Numbered from the stretch's first letter, positions 26,701 through 34,769 are shown. The stretch: DNA of 37,612 bases from an uncultured Bacteroidia bacterium (GCA_902802535.1 CADCML010000022.1:1-37612), one strand, 5' to 3'. The notes: generated by a model from the sequence alone, not told the origin. Program-made: numbers and translations.

Positions 26701-26826
26701 GAAACGTACAATTACTTAAACTCCAACACTTTACATTACAACCTAAATCACGTTTCCCCTGGTATCTATTTCTTTGTCGCCACGGCCAAGGAAGGCACCA
26801 TCGCGAAAAAAGTCATCATCGAATAA
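23749..26826 (+). CDS. IgGFc-binding-like adhesin with PKD domain, T9SS cargo
   Basis: I place the start at 23749 (MKKKLLFSILLACLALPMVAQ), which gives a good signal peptide; an in-frame GTG at 23722 is too far upstream. The 1025-residue product has an N-terminal domain (about 22-470) like the IgGFc-binding protein N-terminus found in human FCGBP and in many bacterial proteins: GKEFWLSF, then LGDEYIVQS, TAFLIVATEDNTEVDI and LSGTHILAADCKRIAVFNG. A PKD domain (about 480-545; WDFGDGTTSTENPATHTY) and five cysteine repeats (about 550-815) come next. The module shared with adhesins A and B follows at about 837-940 and a type A T9SS domain at about 945-1025. This likely binds a surface or mucus glycoprotein, but bacterial members of the domain family have no proven ligand. 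It lies 63 bases after the barrel gene. Confidence 0.83.
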   Translation: MKKKLLFSILLACLALPMVAQNTSTQGKEFWLSFMHNGFKDHSLGGWVINQVLISAKRDCTGTVSNPLTGWSREFSVNANNITTIEIPEAQGYHNGNEHEVILEKGIKVSATDTISVYCTNIAYVSFDASFVLPVESLGDEYIVQSANQSVFGSNSYVSNNETTAFLIVATEDNTEVDITPTVNTLGGHPANQTFTITMNAGETYHVRSTRSGASDARDLSGTHILAADCKRIAVFNGNTVTCIPIDQGNGYDHVFEQAMPLRSWGKNFVVTSSKNRNRDFIKITSSANDNTVTMNGEPLVTLQAMESYTFSMWESSGSCYLQTTQPSAVYLYNNSSYDRYLGDPSMVWIAPVEQRINDVTFSTFDHPNIEIETHSVNIIVYSEDIANVFFDGQQVSPLMFHHVNGNDDYSYARMDISHGVHRITCENGFNAHVYGFGDAKGYAYLVGSNAKNLSTSLTINDELVLPEGTYRFCANHEITFYAEVNFNDYELVWDFGDGTTSTENPATHTYLEPRIYNASLSITTNEGGCTGSASNITYFNIDASQDYHIYNDEVCEGELYSGFGFNNVHILNDTILARLQDNPIHSECQDSVLVYITAHPNYHIPISDSRCWTGQPGVYDDHGFSFIYDHPDVYERQLALQSVNGCDSILTLTLTVGDFEVLETETQYKCYEDTPSFLWLANNQTYYEDGYYTDTLPSGECYAIYSLDLHFMQIPEETHLYDTTCTPYDWEISGHTYHFEVSGDYYHDDNLAPFPCSKRTWLHLVVDKAIDNPIPEVVESCNEYTWNNVTYTEPGYYSATLEAGYCDSIVHLNLTLKYTPKPVIAYAEDDYYKDGDTLAVITNTEFFSFQYDFFIEDSIGHFNDWDSCVWRISKDTWMLEPNPSEYQSETKKSYCRVYVGERDDAPVELSCTVYNHHCEPYSIKKRFYLKSSFFGIDEQDAFRSDFNIVPNPNNGEMEFYFEQLTGKVTIKVYDMRGSVIDNIETYNYLNSNTLHYNLNHVSPGIYFFVATAKEGTIAKKVIIE

Positions 26827-26856
26827 CGACACCGACAATCATTAATACTTCATACT

Positions 26857-29800
26857 ATGAGAACATCATTACCTAAAATGCTTGCCATTGCAGCATTGGC
26901 ATTCATTGCCAACCTGGCTATGGCACAAACCTTTGATTACCCCGTCAAAGGGAAACAAGGCTTCAACCTGACGGAAAAAACCCGCGGCGGGCTGCACATC
27001 AGCTACAACTTGGGCCATATGTCGTTGAGCCAAATCGACTACCGTGGCGAAGTGATGTCGGAAATCAGCATCGCGTCCATCACCATCCCGGCTGATGCCG
27101 GTAGCCCGAACCTCCCGACGGACAGCCGCATGATGGCCATCCCACAAGGCGCTACGGCCAGTTTGCGCGTGGTCAGCGTTGAGAAAGAAACGCTCCACAA
27201 CGTCAACATCGCCCCTGCCCTTCGCATCCAAGCGGAGAGCGAGGAACCCGACATGAACTATGTGAAAGACATGGCCATTTACGGCAAGAACGCCTTCTAT
27301 CCCGCCGAGCCTTTCACCATGGGCAACTCCTACATCCGTGGTGTCGATGCCGTCACCGTGGCCATCACACCTTTCCAGTACAACCCTGTCACAAAGGACT
27401 TGATTGTCTACACCAACATCGAGCTAGCCGTCGAGTTTGAAGGCGGCACAGACCATTTCGGTGAAGACCGCCTGCGTTCGCCCTACTGGGACCCCATCCT
27501 CGCCGCCGAGCTGCTGAACTACGACCAGCTGCCCGTCATCGACTATGAGGCACGTATGCAAGAATGGCTGCGCGACGACAAGGATGGTGCCGAGTACCTC
27601 ATCATCACGCCTAACAACGACGCTTGGGCCGAATACGCCAACCAACTGAAAGACTACCGCATCCGCCAGGGCATCATCACCAAAGTCTACCGCTTAGACC
27701 AAATGCCCGCCAACAACACCGCCCAAATGAAGAGTTGGTTCCACAATGCCTATCACACTTGGGACATCGCCCCCGTGGCCATCTGTCTGCTTGGCGACCA
27801 TGGCACCGACATGGGCCAATACATTCCCGCAGAGACCACCTATCACGCTTACAGCGGCAGCTGCATCACCGACAACTTTTATGCCGATGCCCAAGGTAAT
27901 GACAACTTGCCCGACATGGTCTTTTCGCGTCTTGTCGCGCAAAATGCCAGCGAATTACCCATTTTTGTGAGCAAACAACTCGAATACGAATACATCAATC
28001 CCAACATGGACCCTGACTTCTACACCCGCCCCATCACTGCATTGGGCTGGCAGACAGAACGTTGGTTCCAACTTTGCTCTGAAGTGTTTGGCGGCTACAT
28101 GCGCAACCATGGCTACGACACCAACCGCATCAACTGCATCTACAGCGGCACACCCGGCAGCCAATGGTCAAGTGCCCAAAACACCAATCAGGTGGTCAAC
28201 TATTTCGGTCCCAACGGATTAGGTTACATTCCTGCCACGCCGTCAGAACTCGGAGATTGGAACAACGGCTCGCCGCAATTGGTGGTGCAAGCCATCAACG
28301 ACGGCGCATTCTGGCTGCAGCACCGCGACCACGGCTTGGAAGAAGGCTGGGGAGAACCGGCTGTGCGCAACAATCATATCAACCAGATGAACAACGTGGG
28401 CAAGCTGCCCTTTGTGATGTCCATCAACTGCCAAACCGGCATGTTCAACTACTCAGGCTCAGGAGGCAACTGCTTCACGGAGAAATGGATGCGTCGCACC
28501 TATGACGGTCAGAATGCCGGTGCCGTAGGTGTGCTCAGTCCCACTGAGGTTTCCTACTCCTTCGTCAACGATGCTTTCGTTTGGGGCGTTTACGACCTCT
28601 TCGACGGCGACTTCATGCCTACCTACGGTCCCTACGCCGAAAACACCGGCAACTGGATGCCCGCTTTCGGCAACGTGGCTGGCAAGTATTTCTTGGCCCA
28701 AAGCTCTTGGCCTTACAACACTGACGACAAGGACATCACTTACACCATGTTCACCGCCCACTGCGACGCTTTCCTGCGTATTTACACGCAAGTGCCGCAA
28801 ACGATGGAAGTCGTTCATCCCGAAGTGGTGTTGGCGGGTATTGGTGAGGTCAGCATCACGGCACCTGAAGGTTGCGTAATCAGCCTTGTCATACCGAATG
28901 ACGAAGGCAGTTGGGACATCCTCGCTGTAGCTGAAGCCACCGGAGAACCACAAACCATCGAGTTTGAACCTCAGTACCCCCCGACCGAAATCAACCTTGT
29001 CATCACGGGCCAAAACTACTTGCGTTATGAGGCCATCATGAGCGTCATTCCCGCCAATGGTCCTTATATCGTTTACGACAGCAAGGTCATCCACGACAGC
29101 AACGGCAACGGCAATCTTGACTTCGGCGAAACCATCAGCCTCGACGTCACCTTGAGGAATGTCGGCAGCGACGCGATGGAAGCTTTCGAGGCCGTGTTTG
29201 AGACTGATTCGGAATACATCACCATCACCAATGGCACTGCTTCATTTGAGGGAATGAGCCCCAACGCCTTGCAGACCGTTGAGGACGCCTTCACGCTCAC
29301 CGTGGCCGGCAACGTGCCCGACAACACGACCAACCGTTTCACCATCACCGTGACCAACGGCGACGATACCTATATCAGCAACCTCACCATGAAAGCCTAC
29401 GCCCCCGTCTTCGAGCTTGGTGGCATGAGCATCACTGAAATCGAAGGCAATGGCAACGGCCGCCTCGAAGCAGGCGAGACCGCCACGCTCAGCTTCCCCA
29501 TTGGGAACACGGGCCATGCCGATGCTGCCGCCACTTTGGTCACACTCAACCTGCTTTCGCCTTACATCACCCTTGAGGAAAACACCGTCAGCAGCGACTT
29601 CCTGAACATCGGCGAAACCATGACAGCTACCTACAACATCAGCGTGAGCGAAACGACACCAATGGGCTACATCTGCCCCTTGACGTTAGAAGTCATTTCG
29701 GGACAATACCTCACCCAACAAGACTATGAAGCCAAGGTCGGACTCGTCATCGAGGACTTTGAAACGGGCGAATTTGGTGAAGGCTGGAACAACGATGCCA

Positions 29801-31701
29801 CTCGTCCGTGGCGTTTCGTCACCGAAGACCCGTACGAAGGCCAGTATTGCCTGAGGTCGGGCTCCATCGGCAACAATGCCACCACCACCCTGACCCTAAC
29901 CCATGAAGCCAGCTCAGCCGACACCATTTCCTTCTATTATAAGGTGTCGTCGGAAAACGGCTACGACAAGCTCCATTTCTACATCGACAACCAAGAGAAA
30001 GAGAACTGGTCGGGGTCTGTCAACTGGACCAAAGCTGCTTACCGCGTCAATCCAGGCCGACACACCTACAAGTGGACTTACACCAAAGACGCTTACCAAA
30101 CCGGAGGCAGCGACTGCGCTTGGATTGACTTCGTAGGCCTGCCCGCCGACCGCATCATGGCTGGTACTGCCGGCAACGATGTGAGCGTTTGCGAAGGCAC
30201 TGAAGCCCAAATTGTGGGTTATGCCATGCACTATGACAACCTGCTGTGGACCACCTCAGGCGACGGCACCTTCGACGATGCCACCAGCTACATGCCGATT
30301 TACTCGCCTGGTGCTCAAGATATTGCCAATGGTTCAGCCACATTGACCATTACCATCAACGGCGAAGGTGAAACCATCACCGATGAGATGACGGTGTTTA
30401 TCATTCAAAATGTCGTGATTGAAAACGCTCTCGTGGACGTGAATTATTGCGCCACCGATGCACCGCAACCTATTGCTGTGAGAGTTACGGGCGACTATGT
30501 CTCCTTCCAATGGCTGACCGATGGCGATGGTGAGTTTGCCGATGCCACCGCCTTGGAAACCACCTACACGCCTGGCCTTGGCGACATTGCCAATGGCGTT
30601 ACCCTTACTGCGTTTGCTGTTTCGCCTGGATGCGGTTCATTCACCTACGAGTATCCGTTTGAGATGAACCCGATGCCTGAAATGACCTTGGCTACCGATG
30701 CCATCCAACTCTGCGATGGTGAGAATGTTTACATGAACTTCAATCTATATGGTATCGAAGACTATGGCTATGTCATCATCAACGGTGCAGAATACGGCCT
30801 GGATAGCAACAGCACTTCCATTGACCTTGGACATCTTCCAGTTGGCGAACATGTCTTTAACATTACTGAAATCACCAGTAAGTGCAGCACCACATTCGAA
30901 GAAGGTGAGTTCACTTTCACCGTCAACATGAATGCAGCACCAACTTACACCGTCAGCGAAACAAATGTAATTTTCTGCGAAGGCGAAAGCATTGACATTG
31001 CGTTCAGCTTTAACGGCACGGCTCCCTTCACGGTAGAGGCTTACGGCATCGACGGGTTTATCTCTGAAAGCGAAAGCTTCACCATGACGTTTGACGCCCC
31101 TGCATCTTTCATCGTTACCAATGTGACCGATGCAAATGGTTGCAGCACGATTACACCTGCGCACTCTGTAAACATAGAGATGGTACCTACCGTCGCCCAG
31201 CCAGAAATCAGTGGCGACACCGAACTGGATGTGCGCCTCGTGCCCACCAGCACCTATACTATCGACAATGATGTGATAGTCAGCTACACCCTCGAACCCG
31301 AAGAGGCCGGAACGCTGACGCCTGCCAACGACGGCAAGTCGGCAATGATCACCTGGAGCGACACCTACAAGGGCGAAGTCGTGCTGACTGCCACACCGTC
31401 CGCCGAATGTAACAACGGAGGCAACTCACTGACCATCAGCGTAAAGAACTCCACCGACATCGACGAGTTTGGCGTGAAGGCCAGCCTCTACCCCAACCCG
31501 ACCAATGGCAACGTCACCATCGAAGCTGACGGTATGCAACGCCTCACCGTGGTGAACGAACTCGGTCAGGTGGTGTATGATGCCGAGGTGCGCAGCGACA
31601 TCGTAACGCTTAACATGGGCCAGTTTGGTGCGGGCGTGTTCATGGTACGTATCTACTCCAACGAAGGTGTCAGTGTGAAGCGCGTCAGCGTTGTCAGATA
31701 G
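26857..31701 (+). CDS. Gingipain-like C25 cysteine peptidase B, T9SS cargo
   Basis: A 1614-residue paralogue of the first C25 gene, at the other end of the run. Signal peptide 1 to about 24 (LAMAQ), propeptide to about 235, C25 domain about 245-640 starting EYLIITPNND. The dyad is H492 (LQHRDHG) and C525 (NCQTGMF), again 33 apart, followed by CFTEKWMRR. Ig-like/CARDB-like domains (NGNGNLDFGE and NGNGRLEAGE) and the jelly-roll domain (about 960-1105) match the first protein. It differs after about 1110: no GCDS repeats, but two GDG-F Ig-like units and two domains starting 'LCDGE' and 'FCEGES'. The pre-sorting module (about 1445-1530; ISGDTELDV, LEPEEAGTLTP) and T9SS type A domain (about 1540-1614) follow. 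The insertion differences suggest different substrate or location specificity. A strong terminator follows 21 bases later. Confidence 0.9.
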   Translation: MRTSLPKMLAIAALAFIANLAMAQTFDYPVKGKQGFNLTEKTRGGLHISYNLGHMSLSQIDYRGEVMSEISIASITIPADAGSPNLPTDSRMMAIPQGATASLRVVSVEKETLHNVNIAPALRIQAESEEPDMNYVKDMAIYGKNAFYPAEPFTMGNSYIRGVDAVTVAITPFQYNPVTKDLIVYTNIELAVEFEGGTDHFGEDRLRSPYWDPILAAELLNYDQLPVIDYEARMQEWLRDDKDGAEYLIITPNNDAWAEYANQLKDYRIRQGIITKVYRLDQMPANNTAQMKSWFHNAYHTWDIAPVAICLLGDHGTDMGQYIPAETTYHAYSGSCITDNFYADAQGNDNLPDMVFSRLVAQNASELPIFVSKQLEYEYINPNMDPDFYTRPITALGWQTERWFQLCSEVFGGYMRNHGYDTNRINCIYSGTPGSQWSSAQNTNQVVNYFGPNGLGYIPATPSELGDWNNGSPQLVVQAINDGAFWLQHRDHGLEEGWGEPAVRNNHINQMNNVGKLPFVMSINCQTGMFNYSGSGGNCFTEKWMRRTYDGQNAGAVGVLSPTEVSYSFVNDAFVWGVYDLFDGDFMPTYGPYAENTGNWMPAFGNVAGKYFLAQSSWPYNTDDKDITYTMFTAHCDAFLRIYTQVPQTMEVVHPEVVLAGIGEVSITAPEGCVISLVIPNDEGSWDILAVAEATGEPQTIEFEPQYPPTEINLVITGQNYLRYEAIMSVIPANGPYIVYDSKVIHDSNGNGNLDFGETISLDVTLRNVGSDAMEAFEAVFETDSEYITITNGTASFEGMSPNALQTVEDAFTLTVAGNVPDNTTNRFTITVTNGDDTYISNLTMKAYAPVFELGGMSITEIEGNGNGRLEAGETATLSFPIGNTGHADAAATLVTLNLLSPYITLEENTVSSDFLNIGETMTATYNISVSETTPMGYICPLTLEVISGQYLTQQDYEAKVGLVIEDFETGEFGEGWNNDATRPWRFVTEDPYEGQYCLRSGSIGNNATTTLTLTHEASSADTISFYYKVSSENGYDKLHFYIDNQEKENWSGSVNWTKAAYRVNPGRHTYKWTYTKDAYQTGGSDCAWIDFVGLPADRIMAGTAGNDVSVCEGTEAQIVGYAMHYDNLLWTTSGDGTFDDATSYMPIYSPGAQDIANGSATLTITINGEGETITDEMTVFIIQNVVIENALVDVNYCATDAPQPIAVRVTGDYVSFQWLTDGDGEFADATALETTYTPGLGDIANGVTLTAFAVSPGCGSFTYEYPFEMNPMPEMTLATDAIQLCDGENVYMNFNLYGIEDYGYVIINGAEYGLDSNSTSIDLGHLPVGEHVFNITEITSKCSTTFEEGEFTFTVNMNAAPTYTVSETNVIFCEGESIDIAFSFNGTAPFTVEAYGIDGFISESESFTMTFDAPASFIVTNVTDANGCSTITPAHSVNIEMVPTVAQPEISGDTELDVRLVPTSTYTIDNDVIVSYTLEPEEAGTLTPANDGKSAMITWSDTYKGEVVLTATPSAECNNGGNSLTISVKNSTDIDEFGVKASLYPNPTNGNVTIEADGMQRLTVVNELGQVVYDAEVRSDIVTLNMGQFGAGVFMVRIYSNEGVSVKRVSVVR

Positions 31702-31722
31702 CCTGTTCAAGGTTCATAATAG

Positions 31723-31756
31723 AAAACGGCTGGCTCTATGGAGTCAGCCGTTTTTC
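31723..31756 (+). terminator. Rho-independent terminator after the C25-adhesin cluster
   Basis: AAAACGGCTGGCTC (31723-31736) and GAGTCAGCCGTTTT (31741-31754) pair over 14 bases with one G-U pair around a four-base loop, followed by T. The A-rich and T-rich flanks would let it also serve transcripts arriving from the minus-strand DUF2807 gene. Confidence 0.88.
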
Positions 31757-31794
31757 ATTACAAGGATATGAAAAAGAAATTACTACTGTTGGTG

Positions 31795-32613
31795 TCAATC
31801 GCCGAGGCGGGTCACGCTGCCGCTACCCAACTTTTCGCCTTCCAAGGTGGGATTGCCGTAGTAGCCGATGTCGCCTGAGCCGATGATGCCGTACTTGAGC
31901 TTGCCGCTGACTCGCGCCGCGATATCGCCCGAACCGGCTATGTTGGCTTCAAGGTTCTCAATGTCGCAGTAAAGGTTGAAATCGCCGGAACCTGCCACGC
32001 TGGCAGTGGCCTCACCCACCGTGCCGCTGACAATCTTCATGTCGCCTGAGCCAGCCACATTGCCATCCAATTTGTCGGCAACCAATGCGTTACATTCCAC
32101 ATTGCCCGAGCCAGCCACGTTCATTTCAATTTTCTTAACGGTGATCGTCTTGTTGAAAAAGATGTCGCCAGAGCCGGCCACATTGACTTCCATTTCCTCG
32201 GCTTCCAATGGGCTGTGCACGTTGAACGTGCCACTGCCCGCAAGGTTGATGTTCTCCAAGCTCGGAGCCGTCACATCAATGACAAACTCAGTGGCTTTCA
32301 AGCTGATGTTCTTGTGTTCCTGACGTTTGCCCATCTGTAGTTCATGGTTTTTCACCTTGATATCAAGGTATTCAATGAGGTTCTCGTCCACGCGGACGGT
32401 GCAGGTGTAATCGTTTGACACTGTGAAGTTTACCGTTGCGGGAAGCGAGATGGAGATTTTAGTGAACGCGGTCATGTCGTATTTCTGCGTCACAATCTGA
32501 CCGTTGCCTTTGATGGATTTGCCGCTGAAGGATTCACCATCCACATTGATGTTGCAGGCATTGAGCGTCATGCTGATGATGACTGCTGCGATGATTAAGA
32601 TGTTTCTTTTCAT
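31795..32613 (-). CDS. GIN-domain (DUF2807) lipoprotein, putative surface adhesin
   Basis: The 272-residue product has a lipoprotein signal peptide with lipobox LNAC (Cys20). Residues about 45-265 form a DUF2807 'head GIN' domain. It is recognised by the very regular beta-helix repeats with AGSGD or similar (AGSGTFNVHS, VAGSGDIFFN, VAGSGNVECN, VAGSGDMKIV, VAGSGDFNLY, IAGSGDIAAR). These proteins are common in Bacteroidota and are described as putative auto-transporter adhesins; their function is not known. It is the last gene of a minus-strand run, 50 bases after the GntR regulator, with no terminator between them. An envelope-stress role is plausible because it is linked to a YtrA-type regulator. 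Confidence 0.88.
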   Translation of the reverse strand: MKRNILIIAAVIISMTLNACNINVDGESFSGKSIKGNGQIVTQKYDMTAFTKISISLPATVNFTVSNDYTCTVRVDENLIEYLDIKVKNHELQMGKRQEHKNISLKATEFVIDVTAPSLENINLAGSGTFNVHSPLEAEEMEVNVAGSGDIFFNKTITVKKIEMNVAGSGNVECNALVADKLDGNVAGSGDMKIVSGTVGEATASVAGSGDFNLYCDIENLEANIAGSGDIAARVSGKLKYGIIGSGDIGYYGNPTLEGEKLGSGSVTRLGD

Positions 32614-32663
32614 TGTATTAGATTTTTGTTGGTTTCTTATATGACGGAATTGAGGTGAAAAAG

Positions 32664-33014
32664 TTACAGTTCATTCAAACTTTTTATGTCATCGAGGCCG
32701 ATGCCCAGAAGTTTCATCTTCTTGACCACTTCGGGCAACTCCTTGGTAATGAACTCCTCGCGCATTTGCTTGAGGACGATGTCCTTGGCTTCGGCGGAGA
32801 TGAAATAGCCGATGCCGCGCTTGTTGTAGATGATGCCCGCCGCCGTCATGGTCTCGTAGGAGCGCATGATGGTGTTGGGGTTCACTCCGAGTTGTATGCC
32901 GTAGTCGCGCACCGACAGGATACGGTCGTCGGCCTTCAGTTCGCCGCGCAGGATTTGCTCATAGAGTTGCGAACAAATCTGCAAGTATATGGGTTTGTGT
33001 GCGTTAAATTCCAT
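32664..33014 (-). CDS. GntR-family transcriptional regulator, YtrA subfamily
   Basis: A 116-residue protein. Residues about 5-75 form a GntR winged helix: PIYLQICSQLYEQILRGELK, then RILSVRDYGIQLGVNPNTIMRSYETM and the wing KRGIGYFIS. The short C-terminal helical tail (about 80-116), in place of a larger ligand domain, is the mark of the YtrA subfamily. Such regulators usually repress the ABC transporter operon in which they lie. Here the gene is third in the operon, three bases after the permease stop, and a YtrA-like inverted repeat overlaps the start of transcription of the operon, so autoregulation is likely. The inducing signal is unknown. Confidence 0.9.
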   Translation of the reverse strand: MEFNAHKPIYLQICSQLYEQILRGELKADDRILSVRDYGIQLGVNPNTIMRSYETMTAAGIIYNKRGIGYFISAEAKDIVLKQMREEFITKELPEVVKKMKLLGIGLDDIKSLNEL

Positions 33015-33017
33015 GGC

Positions 33018-33857
33018 TTAGTATTTTTGTGTCTTGATTTTACGATAGGTAAAGAACAGTAGCACGATAGTGACGATGATGGAGAAAACCAGGCTCCAGA
33101 CCATGCAATTATGAAACACCATAATCTGTTGTTCAGTGGCCAAATCGCTGAAATTATTAATCCATTTCTCAATGATGTTTCTATTGAAAAACACCATACC
33201 CATGATCATGGAAATCAGATAAGAAATGCCGAGATAGCAGGCAAAGGTCTTGCCGGCCTTGTGCTTCTTGAAGAGCATGTTGCCGAGCATGAAGATGGCG
33301 GCCCATTGGATGATGCCGACATAGATGCCCGTGCGAATCACGCCGATGGGAAACACGTCTTTAACGGAAAACTCCGTTTCTCCACCAGCCCGAATCACGC
33401 CATCCGTATCATTCATCATGTTGACGAGTTCATTGAGGCTGTATAGGTGTATCGGCTTCTCGAAACCTCCAAACGGGAAGATCGACAGGAAGGCGTCAAC
33501 CAGATAGCCGCCGAAGAAGGCGATGACGGGCGTGACGATAGCGCAGTAGATGAACATGCTGACGAACTTCTCCAAGGAGGAAGTCGGCATCATGGCAAAA
33601 CCCACGCCTTCGCGCGAGAGGTTGGCCTTGCCATAGACCTTGGATGGCACTAGCATCATGGCCAACGCTGCAGAGGCAACAATGATAGCGAAACGACTAG
33701 CTCCATCGGCTGATTTGCCAAACAAGAGCGTAAAAATCCATAATATGGCGGTCATGCAACATAGCACGATAAGTGTGGAGCCAAAGTTGCGAATGTACAT
33801 CTTGCCGTCGTTGAGCAAGAGGTTCTTGAAACGGTTGAATGCAAATGTGTTATTCAT
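33018..33857 (-). CDS. ABC transporter permease-like membrane protein
   Basis: A 279-residue integral membrane protein with about six hydrophobic segments (near residues 28-49, 61-78, 92-120, 168-195, 202-222 and 245-268). It has no similarity to well-known exporters that I can name, but it is typical of the membrane partner of YtrB/CcmA-type ATPases in GntR-regulated operons of Bacteroidota. A larger periplasmic loop lies between about 120 and 165. It starts 14 bases after the ATPase stop and ends three bases before the regulator. The substrate is unknown. It could be an antimicrobial-peptide resistance or envelope-stress transporter; this is inference from the operon type. Confidence 0.78.
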   Translation of the reverse strand: MNNTFAFNRFKNLLLNDGKMYIRNFGSTLIVLCCMTAILWIFTLLFGKSADGASRFAIIVASAALAMMLVPSKVYGKANLSREGVGFAMMPTSSLEKFVSMFIYCAIVTPVIAFFGGYLVDAFLSIFPFGGFEKPIHLYSLNELVNMMNDTDGVIRAGGETEFSVKDVFPIGVIRTGIYVGIIQWAAIFMLGNMLFKKHKAGKTFACYLGISYLISMIMGMVFFNRNIIEKWINNFSDLATEQQIMVFHNCMVWSLVFSIIVTIVLLFFTYRKIKTQKY

Positions 33858-33871
33858 GACTTGTCCTCCTA

Positions 33872-34696
33872 TTAGCTAAAGATTTGTTTAATGGTTTCCT
33901 TGTTTTTCATGACGGTGTTGAACAGCACCTCGATGCTGACTTTGCTGTCGAGGCCTTCGGGGTTGCGGGTCACGTTGACGTAGCCGCCAGGAATCATCTC
34001 GCTGTAAAGCGCAGTGTCGTCTTTCTCCGTGCCGTAGTCGAAATAGAGCTTGTCGGTGATTTCGCGGAACGAGGCCTTCAGCAGCACTTCGTCGTGGTCG
34101 AGGATGATGATGGGGTCGATGAGGTTTTCCACGTCCTTCACCTGATGGGTAGAGATGATGATGGTGCGGTTGTCGTTGGCGTGCTTTGCGATGACCTGAC
34201 GGAAGAGGGTCTTCGAGGGAATGTCCAAGCCGTTAGTAGGTTCGTCGAGGAGCAAGTAGTCCGTGTTGAGGGCCAAGGCAGTGGAAATGAGGCATTTCTT
34301 CTGTTGACCGAAGGACATTTCGGCGTATTTGCGGGTCGGGTCAACGTCCAACTCCTTGCAAAGTTCGAAGAAGAGGCTTTCGTCGTAGTTGGGGTAGAAC
34401 ACGCCCAACTCGCGTACATTATTAATAGGTGTGCCTTCCGGAATGGCGAAGTCTTCCGAAATGAAGAAAATCTTCTGCAAGGTTTCCGGCCAGCGGTTGA
34501 ATGCGGCGATGCCGTCCACGTCGCAATTGCCGACGGTGGGCTTTTGCAGGCCACTGATGAGTTTCAGCAGGGAGGTCTTCCCCACTCCGTTTTCGCCTAA
34601 CAGTCCGTAGATGTTGCCCTTCTCGAAGCTGAGGCTGATGTTTCTGAAGACTGGTTGCGCTTTGTAACCGAAGTCTAAATTCTTGATTTCAATCAT
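33872..34696 (-). CDS. ABC transporter ATP-binding protein (YtrB/CcmA-like)
   Basis: A full 274-residue ABC ATPase. Walker A is GENGVGKTS (residues 34-42), the signature MSFGQQKK lies near 126-133, Walker B is YLLLDEPTNGLD near 146-157, and the H-loop is IIISTHQVKD near 180. The signature has FGQQ instead of SGGQ, as seen in several YtrB-type ATPases. It is the first gene of the minus-strand operon and is preceded by a good promoter and a candidate YtrA operator. It powers the neighbouring permease; direction (export) and substrate are inferred only from the family. Confidence 0.92.
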   Translation of the reverse strand: MIEIKNLDFGYKAQPVFRNISLSFEKGNIYGLLGENGVGKTSLLKLISGLQKPTVGNCDVDGIAAFNRWPETLQKIFFISEDFAIPEGTPINNVRELGVFYPNYDESLFFELCKELDVDPTRKYAEMSFGQQKKCLISTALALNTDYLLLDEPTNGLDIPSKTLFRQVIAKHANDNRTIIISTHQVKDVENLIDPIIILDHDEVLLKASFREITDKLYFDYGTEKDDTALYSEMIPGGYVNVTRNPEGLDSKVSIEVLFNTVMKNKETIKQIFS

Positions 34697-34714
34697 TTTA
34701 TTATATTTTGTGTT

Positions 34715-34738
34715 AGTGTATTAGTTGAATAGAACACT
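34715..34738 (-). promoter_or_regulatory. Candidate operator for the YtrA-type GntR regulator
   Basis: AGTGTA (34715-34720), a spacer of 12 bases and AACACT (34733-34738) form an inverted repeat. It is close to the AGTGTA-N13-TACACT operator known for Bacillus YtrA. It lies just downstream of the minus-strand -7 box and covers the predicted start of transcription, an ideal site for repression. Confidence 0.5.
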
Positions 34739-34739
34739 G

Positions 34740-34769
34740 CAAAAGTACAACAAAAATCTTTACTGTCAA
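34740..34769 (-). promoter_or_regulatory. Promoter of the ABC-GntR-DUF2807 operon
   Basis: On the minus strand TTG (34769-34767) is followed after exactly 19 bases by TACTTTTG (34747-34740), matching the Bacteroidota consensus. The leader to the ATG at 34696 would be about 37 bases. Confidence 0.68.
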
